Below, one piece after another: positions 1-6,049 of a stretch of DNA of 7,437 bases. A model generated the notes under the pieces. It saw only the letters and a list, made by a program, of their open reading frames with translations. It was not told the DNA's origin and searched no databases. Both the position numbers and the translations under genes were made by a program. Within the stretch, counting starts at the first letter, position 1, and the number at the start of each line of letters is the position of its first letter. The DNA comes from an uncultured Clostridia bacterium (GTDB lineage Bacteria > Bacillota > Clostridia > Christensenellales > Borkfalkiaceae). The DNA is taken from positions 1 through 7,437 of the forward strand of contig CAKQRE010000007.1 of assembly GCA_934271265.1 (NCBI GenBank). The letters run 5' to 3'.

Positions 1-28
1 TAACATCATCAAAGAAAGGAGTATTGTT

Positions 29-634
29 ATGGATATGAAGAAAATCGGTGTGTTTTTAGCCGAATTGCGAAAAGACAGAAATTTAACTCAGGACGAATTG
101 GGTGAAAAAGTCGGCGTAACGAACAAAACCGTATCGCGTTGGGAAAACGGCAATTATTTGCCGCCTGTTGAAATGCTGCAAATTCTAAGCAAATTATATA
201 ATGTGAGTATAAACGAAATACTCTCGGGTGAGCGTTTGAATGAAAAGCGATATAAAGAAAATGCCGAAGAATATATAGTTGCGGATTTGATGAAGAAACG
301 GAAAGAGGCAAAAAAAAGAATTGCGGTTTCCTTTGTCGTAGCCGTTATTACAATGCTTGCAGGTGTTTCGATCCTTCTTTTAAGTTCTTTGCTTTCCGCG
401 CCTGTTTGGTTAAGAATTATTTGCATTGTTTTGTCGGTTGTAGTTATAATTCCCGGCATAGGTGTTTGTTGCGTTTTGACTGTTGATGCGGGTGTTTACG
501 AATGTCCGAATTGCGGAGAAAAGTTCGTTCCGTCTATGAAAGATTTTATTTTTGGAGCACACACTTTTACAAAAAGAAAATTGAGGTGTCCCAAATGCGG
601 GAAAAAAAGTTTTTGCAGAAAAAGGTTGTGCTGA
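29..634 (+). CDS. Membrane-anchored XRE-family transcriptional regulator with C-terminal zinc ribbon
   Basis: 201 aa, complete. Residues about 6-66 form a Cro/C1-type helix-turn-helix: LRKDRNLTQDELGEKVGV, then NKTVSRWENG and a third helix ending NEILSGE. A basic, charged linker (about 68-97) leads to two hydrophobic stretches, about 98-121 and 127-150, read as membrane segments. After them come paired CPNCG (C159, C162) and CPKCG (C187, C190) motifs, which form a zinc-ribbon pattern with all four cysteines present. The likely role is a DNA-binding repressor or activator tethered to the inner membrane; the signal sensed is unknown. HTH proteins with two helices and a zinc ribbon are familiar in Clostridia. 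The start at 29 is set by AAAGGAG at 15-21 with a 7-nt gap. Codon use is AT-richer (many TTG, ATA, AAA) than in the operon downstream, hinting at a different origin. A TAA at 1-3 could end an upstream gene, but this cannot be judged. Family call is firm; targets are unknown. Confidence 0.88.
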   Translation: MDMKKIGVFLAELRKDRNLTQDELGEKVGVTNKTVSRWENGNYLPPVEMLQILSKLYNVSINEILSGERLNEKRYKENAEEYIVADLMKKRKEAKKRIAVSFVVAVITMLAGVSILLLSSLLSAPVWLRIICIVLSVVVIIPGIGVCCVLTVDAGVYECPNCGEKFVPSMKDFIFGAHTFTKRKLRCPKCGKKSFCRKRLC

Positions 635-677
635 ATTTCTTTTAACCTGTCGAAATTCTTCGTAAAGACAAAAATTT

Positions 678-815
678 ATGGACACTATTCATGATTGAAA
701 ACGGAAACAAATCGGATATAACAGAAAAACGTTATCATCACGGAATATATTTGTCAGACCCGCGCAAACGTGTGATGGCGAATGCCAAGCCTATTAGAAT
801 TTCTGTCAGAAAAGA
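678..815 (+). pseudogene. Decayed 3' fragment of a GyrI-like (effector-binding domain) protein gene
   Basis: There is no intact gene here. In the frame of 688-816 the translation reads FMIENGNKSDITEKRYHHG, then IYLSDPRK, then a weaker tail AKPIRISVRK. This resembles, from memory, the C-terminus of GyrI-like small-molecule-binding proteins of Firmicutes, which end with a stretch like DIT..R.HHEIYLSDPRK, a lysine-rich turn and an IR.PV.K tail. The usual Glu after HH is Gly here (GGA at 742). Just upstream, the preceding residues (MDTIHD, 678-695) fit the family better in another frame, which hits TGA at 696, so a frameshift near 690-696 is likely. No stop codon follows where the family would end; the frame runs on into the terminator and beyond. 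No N-terminal two-thirds of the domain is visible, and the intact XRE gene ends only about 45 bases before. Read as a leftover of a deletion. The family match is a recalled pattern, not a search result. Confidence 0.55.
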
Positions 816-875
816 TCGGCGTGCAATGAAGACGTCACAGTCAAAGACGTCACGTTTACCGACGCTCCGCCAAGC

Positions 876-919
876 AAAACCCGAATCGGATACGAAAGTA
901 TTTGATTCGGGTTTTCTTT
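876..919 (+). terminator. Strong intrinsic terminator, + strand, probably shared with the convergent gene
   Basis: Bases 876-893 and 898-915 pair without a break on the + strand (18 bp, including two G·U pairs at 888/903 and 889/902) around a GAAA loop closed by C-G, followed by CTTTT. On the opposite strand the two G·U pairs become A·C mismatches and the downstream T-run is shorter (TTTTGCTT), so the structure is best tuned for rightward transcription from the XRE gene or the lost gene at 678-815. It lies 16 bases beyond the stop of the Sel1-repeat gene and may also stop that transcript. Confidence 0.85.
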
Positions 920-931
920 TGACAATTCCGT

Positions 932-1450
932 TCAGGCGGAACGGCGGTCGTCGCCGATCGCGACCTTTGCGAGGGAATAACCGTTTTCGAGGGCGTTGTA
1001 TAAATGGCGTTTCGATTTCAGAATGTTCTCACGCACGTAAATGCCCTTTTCGTAGCACAACCCGAGATAATATTCCGCTTCCGGGCAGCCGAGTTCCGCG
1101 CCTTTCTTCCAGAAAAGGAAGGCTTTTTTATCGTTCTTTTTTACGCCGAATCCGTAATAATAATTGCGGGCGAGAAGGAGAATGGCGTGGAGATTTCCCT
1201 TTGCCGCCGCGCGTTTGACGTAACGCGTTCCCTCCGCAATGTCGGTTTTCCCGAGAAGTCCGAACATTGCCATGTAACCGTACATATACATAGCGGCGGC
1301 ATGCCCGCGCTTTGCGGCTTCTTTATACCAGCTGCCAGCCAGTTTGTAGTTCTGTTCGCACCGAACGCCGTAAAAGTAATTTTCACCGAGTAAAAACTGA
1401 TTTTCCGTGCGCCCTTCGATCGCGCCCTTCAGAATTAATTTATTGATCAT
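932..1450 (-). CDS. Sel1-like repeat (SLR) protein
   Basis: 172 aa, complete. It consists almost wholly of four Sel1-like repeats of exactly 36 residues: about 14-49, 50-85, 86-121 and 122-157. Each has the two-helix pattern of small residues and glycines (for example the third repeat, with NYYYGFGVKKNDKKAFLFW then KKGAELG; the fourth, with AEYYLGLCYEKG). Such alpha/alpha solenoids act as protein-interaction scaffolds, so a specific role cannot be assigned. No signal peptide or membrane segment is present, so it is probably cytoplasmic, unlike the many secreted Sel1 proteins. Start at 1450: AAAGGAG (complement of 1457-1463) lies 6 bases upstream. It is a single-gene unit with its own promoter (1507-1535) and ends facing the terminator at 876-915. 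The short, polar C-terminal tail (GDDRRSA) falls outside the repeats. Confidence 0.87.
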   Translation of the reverse strand: MINKLILKGAIEGRTENQFLLGENYFYGVRCEQNYKLAGSWYKEAAKRGHAAAMYMYGYMAMFGLLGKTDIAEGTRYVKRAAAKGNLHAILLLARNYYYGFGVKKNDKKAFLFWKKGAELGCPEAEYYLGLCYEKGIYVRENILKSKRHLYNALENGYSLAKVAIGDDRRSA

Positions 1451-1465
1451 AATTTTCTCCTTTGT

Positions 1466-1489
1466 GTCGGACAGGCGATTGCTTCCGAC
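1466..1489 (-). promoter_or_regulatory. Leader hairpin next to the Sel1-gene ribosome binding site
   Basis: In the transcript, GUCGGA (1489-1484) can pair with UCCGAC (1471-1466) around a 12-nt loop, ending two bases before the Shine-Dalgarno at 1463-1457. A third copy of the motif (GTCGGA at 1502-1507 on +) falls between the -10 box and the predicted start of transcription. The 6-bp stem is modest, and regulation is inference. Confidence 0.35.
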
Positions 1490-1506
1490 GTCTTTGTTCT
1501 TGTCGG

Positions 1507-1535
1507 ATCATACTATAACACATAAAATATGCCAA
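1507..1535 (-). promoter_or_regulatory. Sigma-A type promoter of the Sel1-repeat gene
   Basis: Reading the minus strand: -35 TTGGCA (1535-1530), a 17-bp spacer, and -10 TATGAT (1512-1507). Transcription would start near 1500, giving a leader of about 50 nt. Both boxes differ from consensus at one position each. Confidence 0.75.
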
Positions 1536-1542
1536 TATGTGT
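1518..1542. promoter_or_regulatory. Inverted repeat over the -35 box, possible operator
   Basis: ACACATA (1518-1524) and TATGTGT (1536-1542) form a perfect 7-bp dyad with an 11-bp centre. It straddles the -35 hexamer and part of the spacer of the Sel1-gene promoter, a position where a dimeric regulator would block RNA polymerase. The binding protein is unknown. Confidence 0.45.
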
Positions 1543-1651
1543 CATCTTTTAAAAAGTTTTTGAATTTTTTTCCGGAAAACACGCCTGCAAAGGAATTTCT
1601 TATCGAAACGGCATCCGGGGCGAGGGAAGACCTCGGTTGGCGCTTCGGAAA

Positions 1652-1682
1652 GAAAAGCCCTTCGGATAAACCGAAGGGCTTT
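1652..1682 (-). terminator. Intrinsic terminator of the DXS-like gene
   Basis: AAAGCCCTTCGG (1654-1665) and CCGAAGGGCTTT (1671-1682) form a perfect 12-bp stem with a 5-nt loop. On the minus strand it is followed by a T-rich tail (TCTTTCC). It lies 45 bases beyond the stop codon at 1728. On the + strand the tail is poor (CGTATG), so it is oriented for the minus-strand gene. Confidence 0.88.
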
Positions 1683-1727
1683 CGTATGTCAATCAATAAG
1701 TCGATTAAATGGTGATTTTGTATAAAT

Positions 1728-3485
1728 TTAGCCGAGAAGGTCTTTTATTGTTTTTAACATGGAGTCTTCGTCCATGCCGAGCGAGCAGAGCAACTCTTCC
1801 GGATCGTAACGGTCGTAAAATTTCTTTTCAAGTCCGTAGTTTTTCACCTTCATGTCCGAATCGCCGTAGAAGGAAGCGATCTTCTGTCCGAATCCGCCGT
1901 CCGCAACGCCGTCTTCGAGAGTGACGACGAGTTTGTGATCTTTTTTCAGGGACTGAAGAAGTTCACGGTCGGTGAAAGAAGCGAAACGCGGATTGACGAG
2001 GGTCGGCTTGAAGCCGAGTTCCTTTTCGATGCGGGCACAAAGCGATTCGCCGCGGGCAAAGAAATCTCCGAGCGCGATCACGGCGACTTTTTCCCCTGTT
2101 TTTTCGACGGAATAGGAGACCTTTCCGTCAAACGAAACGCCTTTTCTGTCTTTCACGTCGCCGCCGGGCAGGAAGATCAGCACGGGGCGATCGCTTTTGT
2201 CCAGCGACCAGTCGAGCATTTCCTTAAGTTCCGTTTTTGTCGTGGGAGACAAAACGGTAAGTTCCGGGATGTTCGTGAAAAGAGACAGCCCGAAAATGCC
2301 GAGGTGGGTCACGTCGGTAAGTCCGTCGAAGGCGGAATAATTCAGAAGGATCGTCACGTTGTTTTTGTTGATGCAAACGTCGTGCGAGATCTGGTCGTAT
2401 GCCCTTTGCATGAAAGTGGTGTTTGTGATCACCAGCGGTTTCGCTCCGCCTTTCGCCATTCCGGAAGCCATTGCTACGGACTGTTCTTCGGCGATGCCCA
2501 CGTCGACAAACTGCGCGCCGAGAGCCTTTCTGTCTTCGGGGGAAAGCCCTATGCTGCCCGGCATGTTCGGCGTGATCGCAACGAACTTTTTATCCTTTTT
2601 CGCTTTATTCAGAATATATTCCCGCGCGATCCCGGTATAGGTTTCCGTAGGGCAGCTCACCGTCGGTTTACCCGTTTCCTTATCGAAAGGAACCGTCCAA
2701 TGCCAACGCTCCTTGTTTTCTTCGGCAAGGCGGTAGCCTTTTCCTTTCAGTGTGTTCAGGTGGACGACGATCGGGTGATCGATATCTTTTACTTTGCGGA
2801 AAACTTCGATCAGGGCAGGAATGTCGTTTCCGTTTTTCTCGTAAACATAATCGAGTCCCCAGGCTTTGAAGAAGTTGTTCTCCGCCTTGCCGTCCGTTTC
2901 GCGCAAAAGCCTCAGGTTTTCGTAAATGCCGCCGTGCGTTTCGGAAATGGACTGCTGATTGTCGTTCACGATGACGATAAGGTTGGATCTCAGTTCCGAG
3001 CCCGCAACGCTCAGCCCCTCCAATGCTTCTCCGCCGGAGAGCGATCCGTCTCCGATCAGTGCGATCACGTTTTCCCTGCCGCCGAGAAGGTCTCTTGCTT
3101 TGGCAAGCCCCGTCGCGAGGGAAACGGACGTGGAGGTGTGTCCCACGTTGAATAAATCGTGCACGCTCTCTTCGGGGTTTGTGTATCCCGAATCTTCGCG
3201 GAAGCGGGAGTCGTCGATATAGCCGGCGGAGCGCCCGGTCAGCATTTTATGCGGATAGCTCTGGTGGGAAACGTCGAAGACGAATTTGTCTTTCGGAGAG
3301 GAAAAAACATAGTGCATCGCGATCTCCGTTTCCACGATACCGAAATTCGGCCCGCAGTGTCCACCGATCTTCGTCAGTCTGTTGAAAAGGGCGTCGCGGA
3401 TATCTCCCGCAAGAAGCTCGAGTTCTTTTAAATTCAGCTTCTTCACGTCTTCCGGTCCGTTGATTCTTTTTAAAACTTCATACAT
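1728..3485 (-). CDS. dxs: 1-deoxy-D-xylulose-5-phosphate synthase-like thiamine diphosphate enzyme (divergent)
   Basis: 585 aa from the chosen start. Canonical DXS joins pyruvate and glyceraldehyde 3-phosphate into DXP, the first step of the MEP isoprenoid and thiamine/pyridoxal routes. Residues about 1-265 are the ThDP-binding domain: GGH (H43), DVSHQSYPHKMLTGR (71-85), GHTSTS (115-120), GDG (145-147) and VNDN (173-176), the Mg-diphosphate site. About 280-425 is the pyrimidine domain: DVGIAEEQ with the ThDP-activating E333, QRAYDQ with R361, and DVTHLG with H394. About 435-585 is the transketolase C-terminal domain. It is shorter than typical DXS (about 620-640) because the loop after VNDN is cut by roughly 35 residues, and the usual GPVDGHD motif is replaced by VYEKNGND (214-221). 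So it may be a paralogue with altered chemistry. The frame is open to 3599, but 3485 is preferred: AAGGAGA lies 8 bases upstream, homology starts there, and the promoter overlaps the longer version. Monocistronic. Confidence 0.82.
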   Translation of the reverse strand: MYEVLKRINGPEDVKKLNLKELELLAGDIRDALFNRLTKIGGHCGPNFGIVETEIAMHYVFSSPKDKFVFDVSHQSYPHKMLTGRSAGYIDDSRFREDSGYTNPEESVHDLFNVGHTSTSVSLATGLAKARDLLGGRENVIALIGDGSLSGGEALEGLSVAGSELRSNLIVIVNDNQQSISETHGGIYENLRLLRETDGKAENNFFKAWGLDYVYEKNGNDIPALIEVFRKVKDIDHPIVVHLNTLKGKGYRLAEENKERWHWTVPFDKETGKPTVSCPTETYTGIAREYILNKAKKDKKFVAITPNMPGSIGLSPEDRKALGAQFVDVGIAEEQSVAMASGMAKGGAKPLVITNTTFMQRAYDQISHDVCINKNNVTILLNYSAFDGLTDVTHLGIFGLSLFTNIPELTVLSPTTKTELKEMLDWSLDKSDRPVLIFLPGGDVKDRKGVSFDGKVSYSVEKTGEKVAVIALGDFFARGESLCARIEKELGFKPTLVNPRFASFTDRELLQSLKKDHKLVVTLEDGVADGGFGQKIASFYGDSDMKVKNYGLEKKFYDRYDPEELLCSLGMDEDSMLKTIKDLLG

Positions 3486-3493
3486 AACAGCCG

Positions 3494-3500
3494 TCTCCTT
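3494..3500 (-). promoter_or_regulatory. Ribosome binding site that fixes the DXS-like start
   Basis: On the minus strand AAGGAGA (3500-3494) sits 8 bases before the ATG at 3485-3483. No such site lies before the longer in-frame ATG at 3599, which falls upstream of the predicted transcription start. Confidence 0.8.
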
Positions 3501-3504
3501 TTTT

Positions 3505-3542
3505 GCGTTTTCGGGCGGGAAACAGGAAAACGCGGCGTTTTC
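3505..3542 (-). promoter_or_regulatory. DXS-like gene leader with two mutually exclusive hairpins
   Basis: The predicted leader carries GAAAACGC (3542-3535), GCGTTTTC (3533-3526) and again GAAAACGC (3512-3505), in transcript order. The middle segment can pair either with the first or with the last copy, the latter ending four bases before the ribosome binding site. This is the layout of a simple two-state leader. There is no match to a riboswitch I recognise; function is inference. Confidence 0.4.
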
Positions 3543-3566
3543 GCTTTCCGCCGTTTTGATAAAAAA

Positions 3567-3595
3567 AGAATAATACTTTTTCCCTTTTTTGTCAA
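3567..3595 (-). promoter_or_regulatory. Sigma-A type promoter of the DXS-like gene
   Basis: On the minus strand, a perfect -35 TTGACA (3595-3590), a 17-bp A-rich spacer and -10 TATTCT (3572-3567). Predicted transcription start near 3560, leader about 75 nt. Confidence 0.75.
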
Positions 3596-3815
3596 GCAAA
3601 GAAAGAAACGGGTTTTTCTCTTTTATTTTCCTTTCACAAAGGTTCCGGCGCGCTTTGGCGGATATTGTTTGGTGTTTTGTGAAATGTTCGTCTATAAGTC
3701 GATAAACTGCTTGTTTTTATATGAAATCGGCGCCGGGCGATCGCGGGGTTTCCGGGGAGGGGTGAAAAAAGATTTTCCGGAATATACTTTTTATCGTAAT
3801 TTTAATAAAAAGTCA
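3596..3815. other. Divergent intergenic spacer without a recognisable gene
   Basis: Between the two divergent promoters lie about 220 bases that mix T-rich and GC-rich patches (for example a GC-rich block near 3728-3760). A + strand open frame from 3669 to 3905 exists, but it has no ribosome binding site, runs through the promoter of the next gene and resembles no family. I see no tRNA, known riboswitch or terminator here. Binding sites for regulators of either flanking unit could lie in it. Confidence 0.6.
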
Positions 3816-3844
3816 TTTACAAATCAAACGGAATATGGTATAAT
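3816..3844 (+). promoter_or_regulatory. Promoter of the CNNM-patatin-CDF operon
   Basis: -35 TTTACA (3816-3821), a 17-bp spacer, and a perfect -10 TATAAT (3839-3844). Transcription would begin near 3851, about 73 nt before the ATG. It is the only clear promoter before 7230, supporting a three-gene transcript. Confidence 0.85.
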
Positions 3845-3857
3845 AGAAAGCAATCAA

Positions 3858-3889
3858 TTTCTGTGTTTTCCGGATAACAAGAACAGAAA
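3858..3889 (+). promoter_or_regulatory. Hairpin in the operon leader
   Basis: TTTCTGT (3858-3864) and ACAGAAA (3883-3889) form a perfect 7-bp stem with an 18-nt loop in the 5' leader. It is far too small for an M-box or yybP-ykoY metal riboswitch and is not followed by a T-run, so it is neither of those nor a terminator. It could affect mRNA stability; the role is unknown. Confidence 0.35.
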
Positions 3890-3923
3890 CGGGGATACGG
3901 AATGAAAAGATAAGGAGTTTTTT

Positions 3924-5198
3924 ATGGACCCGGACAGTATACCGATATACGTGATCTTACTTGTAGTATTGATTTTATTATCGGCATTTTTCTCGGCAAC
4001 GGAAACGGCATTTTCTTCTCTCAACAAGGCAAGGCTGAAAACTCAGCTCGAAAACGGCGGGGCGACCGTCCGCCGCGCTTATAAGCTTTCGGAAAATTAC
4101 GACAGGCTTTTGTTTACCATCCTGATCGGAAACAATATCGTGAACATCACCGCGACGACCGTTGCGACCCTTTTGTTCTCGATCCTGATCAAAAGCGAAA
4201 GCGTTTCGGCAACCGTATCGACGGCGGTTATGACCGTTCTTGTTCTGGTATTCGGGGAGATCACCCCGAAAACGGTCGCCAAGGAAACACCCGAAAAATT
4301 CGCGTGCGCCGTCAGTTATCCTCTTTCTTTCTTCATTGTGATCCTGTACCCCCTGACGATGATTTTCACGGGGTGGAAAGCCCTTCTGAGAAAGGTCTTC
4401 CGTTTCAAAAACGATGACGTGATCACCGAAGAAGAGCTGCTTACATACGTGGAAGAGGCGGGAGAGGACGGTACGCTCGATAAAAACGAGACGGATCTGA
4501 TCTCCAGCGCGATCGAGTTTAACGAGTCGGAAGTGGGAGACATTCTCGTTCCGCGCGTGAACGTGATTGCCGTGGATATCGACAGCCCGATGGAAGAGAT
4601 ACAGAAGACCTTTCTCGAATACGGATTCTCCAGGCTTCCCGTTTATAAGGGCAGCGTCGATTCCGTTGTCGGTATGATCCATGAAAAAGACTTTTACGCC
4701 GCCCGTACCAAAGGGGAAACGAATATACGCGGCATTGTGACGTCCGTCGCTTTGGCGACCGAACATATGCGCATCTCCGTTCTTCTCAGAAGCATGCAAC
4801 GGCAGAAAGTGCACCTTGCCGTCGTGGTGGACGAATACGGCGGAACGCTCGGCATCGTTACCCTGGAGGATATTCTCGAAGAACTTGTCGGCGAGATCTG
4901 GGACGAACACGACGAAGTTGTGGACTATTTCAACAAACTGGACGATAGCACGTATCTTGTGGACGGAAACGCCGAGCTGACGGACTTTTTCGATCTTTTC
5001 TCGCAGAGCGAAGACGAAGAGAGCGAATCGAATACCGTAAGCGGGTGGATCATCGAAAAGTGCGGAGACATTCCGCCGATCGGTTATTCGTTCGATTATA
5101 ACAATTTAAAAATAGAAGTTACGAAACGAAACCTGAAAAAGGTCCTCGAAATCAAGGTGACGATCCTGCCGAAGGAAGACGAAGAAGGGGAAGAATGA
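3924..5198 (+). CDS. CNNM/CorC-family (hemolysin-like) divalent-metal transporter with CBS domains
   Basis: 424 aa, complete. The N-terminal CNNM (DUF21) membrane domain spans about 1-175: a hydrophobic helix at 8-23 followed by SATETAFSSLN (24-34), GNNIVN (69-74) and GEITPK (111-116), the conserved signatures of this transporter family. A cytoplasmic Bateman module with two CBS domains follows (about 200-265 and 270-325; note SRLPVYKG and VVDEYGGTLGIVTLEDILEE). A CorC_HlyC domain lies at about 335-418, before an acidic tail ending EDEEGEE. Characterised relatives move Mg2+ or Co2+, usually outward, with nucleotide binding at the CBS pair; the old name hemolysin C is misleading. AAGGAG at 3912-3917 lies 6 bases before the ATG. 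It is first in an operon; the next gene begins 71 bases after its stop. All expected domains are present. The exact ion is inferred from family only. Confidence 0.92.
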   Translation: MDPDSIPIYVILLVVLILLSAFFSATETAFSSLNKARLKTQLENGGATVRRAYKLSENYDRLLFTILIGNNIVNITATTVATLLFSILIKSESVSATVSTAVMTVLVLVFGEITPKTVAKETPEKFACAVSYPLSFFIVILYPLTMIFTGWKALLRKVFRFKNDDVITEEELLTYVEEAGEDGTLDKNETDLISSAIEFNESEVGDILVPRVNVIAVDIDSPMEEIQKTFLEYGFSRLPVYKGSVDSVVGMIHEKDFYAARTKGETNIRGIVTSVALATEHMRISVLLRSMQRQKVHLAVVVDEYGGTLGIVTLEDILEELVGEIWDEHDEVVDYFNKLDDSTYLVDGNAELTDFFDLFSQSEDEESESNTVSGWIIEKCGDIPPIGYSFDYNNLKIEVTKRNLKKVLEIKVTILPKEDEEGEE

Positions 5199-5269
5199 GC
5201 TTTCGGCTGTTCTCCCTCGGAAGACGGTTCCCTTCGATGAAGAGACCGGCGTGAAGGAGGTGGGTTTTT

Positions 5270-6049
5270 ATGAAAAAATTAGGACTTGTACTCGGTTCGG
5301 GCGGTTCCCGCGGGATCGCTCACGTCGGTTTTCTGAAAGCTCTCGACGAGCACGGTATCAGACCGTACTGCATTGCCGGGTGTTCCATGGGATCCGTCGT
5401 CGGCGGACTTTACGCCAAAGGGATGACGCCGGACGAGATGTTCGAAACGGTAAAAACGCTCAAGAGCAAGGATATTATCGATCTGAACATTTCGCCGCTT
5501 ACCTCGAAAGCCATATTGAAAACGGCAAAAATGACGAAACTTGTGGATGGGCTTTTCGGAGACGTTACGTTCGAAGAGCTGAAAATTCCTTTCATGTGCA
5601 ACGCGTTCGATATCAACAAGGGAAAAACGGTATGGTTTTCGGAAGGTAAGGTCTCGCCGTGCGTTCGGGCGAGTTCTTCCATTCCTCTCGTGTTTACCCC
5701 CGTCGCGATGGGCGACAAACTGCTTGTGGACGGCGGCGTTGCCTGCCGTATGCCTTACGAGGCGGTGAAAAAAATGGGCGCGGACGTGATCGTCGGGGTG
5801 GACGTGCTCGGAAAACTGCGCAAAAACTATAACGATAAAAACCTCATCGCGTTTGCGTTGCGGGTGATCGACGCGGTAGACTGGTCGAATACGTCCGCAG
5901 GCTATAAGCGGAACGATTACGATCTTCTTCTGATGCCGGAACTCGGTTCGATGAGCCAGTACGTCGTAAAAAATCTCGAAAAAGCTTATGAAAAGGGGTA
6001 TGAGCTCGGCATTTCCCATGCGGAAGAGATCGAGGCTCTGTTGCAATGA
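5270..6049 (+). CDS. Patatin-like phospholipase (serine lipid acyl hydrolase)
   Basis: 259 aa, complete, and short like the bacterial RssA/YchK-type patatins. The oxyanion-hole loop is GSGGSRG (9-15), close to the canonical GGGxRG. The nucleophile elbow is GCSMGS with Ser39, and the catalytic Asp is D154 in VDGGV, so the Ser-Asp dyad is intact. These enzymes cleave acyl chains from phospholipids or related esters; the substrate here is unknown. No signal peptide or membrane segment is seen, so it probably acts on the inner leaflet from the cytoplasm. AAGGAGGTG at 5254-5262 is a strong ribosome binding site 7 bases before the ATG. Its stop overlaps the next start (ATGA at 6046-6049), so it is translationally coupled to the CDF transporter and shares the operon with the CNNM protein. 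The link to metal transport is inference. Confidence 0.92.
   Translation: MKKLGLVLGSGGSRGIAHVGFLKALDEHGIRPYCIAGCSMGSVVGGLYAKGMTPDEMFETVKTLKSKDIIDLNISPLTSKAILKTAKMTKLVDGLFGDVTFEELKIPFMCNAFDINKGKTVWFSEGKVSPCVRASSSIPLVFTPVAMGDKLLVDGGVACRMPYEAVKKMGADVIVGVDVLGKLRKNYNDKNLIAFALRVIDAVDWSNTSAGYKRNDYDLLLMPELGSMSQYVVKNLEKAYEKGYELGISHAEEIEALLQ

Noticed and set aside
646..680. EILRKDKNL in frame after the XRE stop, resembling the ELRKDRNL start of the XRE gene
   Set aside because: The likeness covers only about 8 residues and no HTH motif follows. A second XRE fragment cannot be supported.
691..1218. Long + strand open frame spanning the gap, the terminator and the Sel1 gene
   Set aside because: No ribosome binding site; it runs through the strong hairpin and is antisense to the well-supported Sel1-repeat gene. 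Only its first part carries a recognisable remnant.
1935..3155. 406-codon + strand open frame
   Set aside because: It is antisense to the DXS-like gene, has no start signal and gives a low-complexity, family-less protein.
3486..3599. Longer DXS-like protein starting at 3599
   Set aside because: The 38 extra residues match no DXS N-terminus, no ribosome binding site precedes that ATG, and it lies upstream of the predicted transcription start.
3669..3905. 78-codon open frame before the CNNM gene
   Set aside because: No ribosome binding site, it overlaps the operon promoter, and the protein is unrecognisable.
3978..4910. 310-codon minus-strand open frame
   Set aside because: Antisense to the CNNM gene; its His/Arg/Phe-rich content is typical of a reverse-frame shadow.
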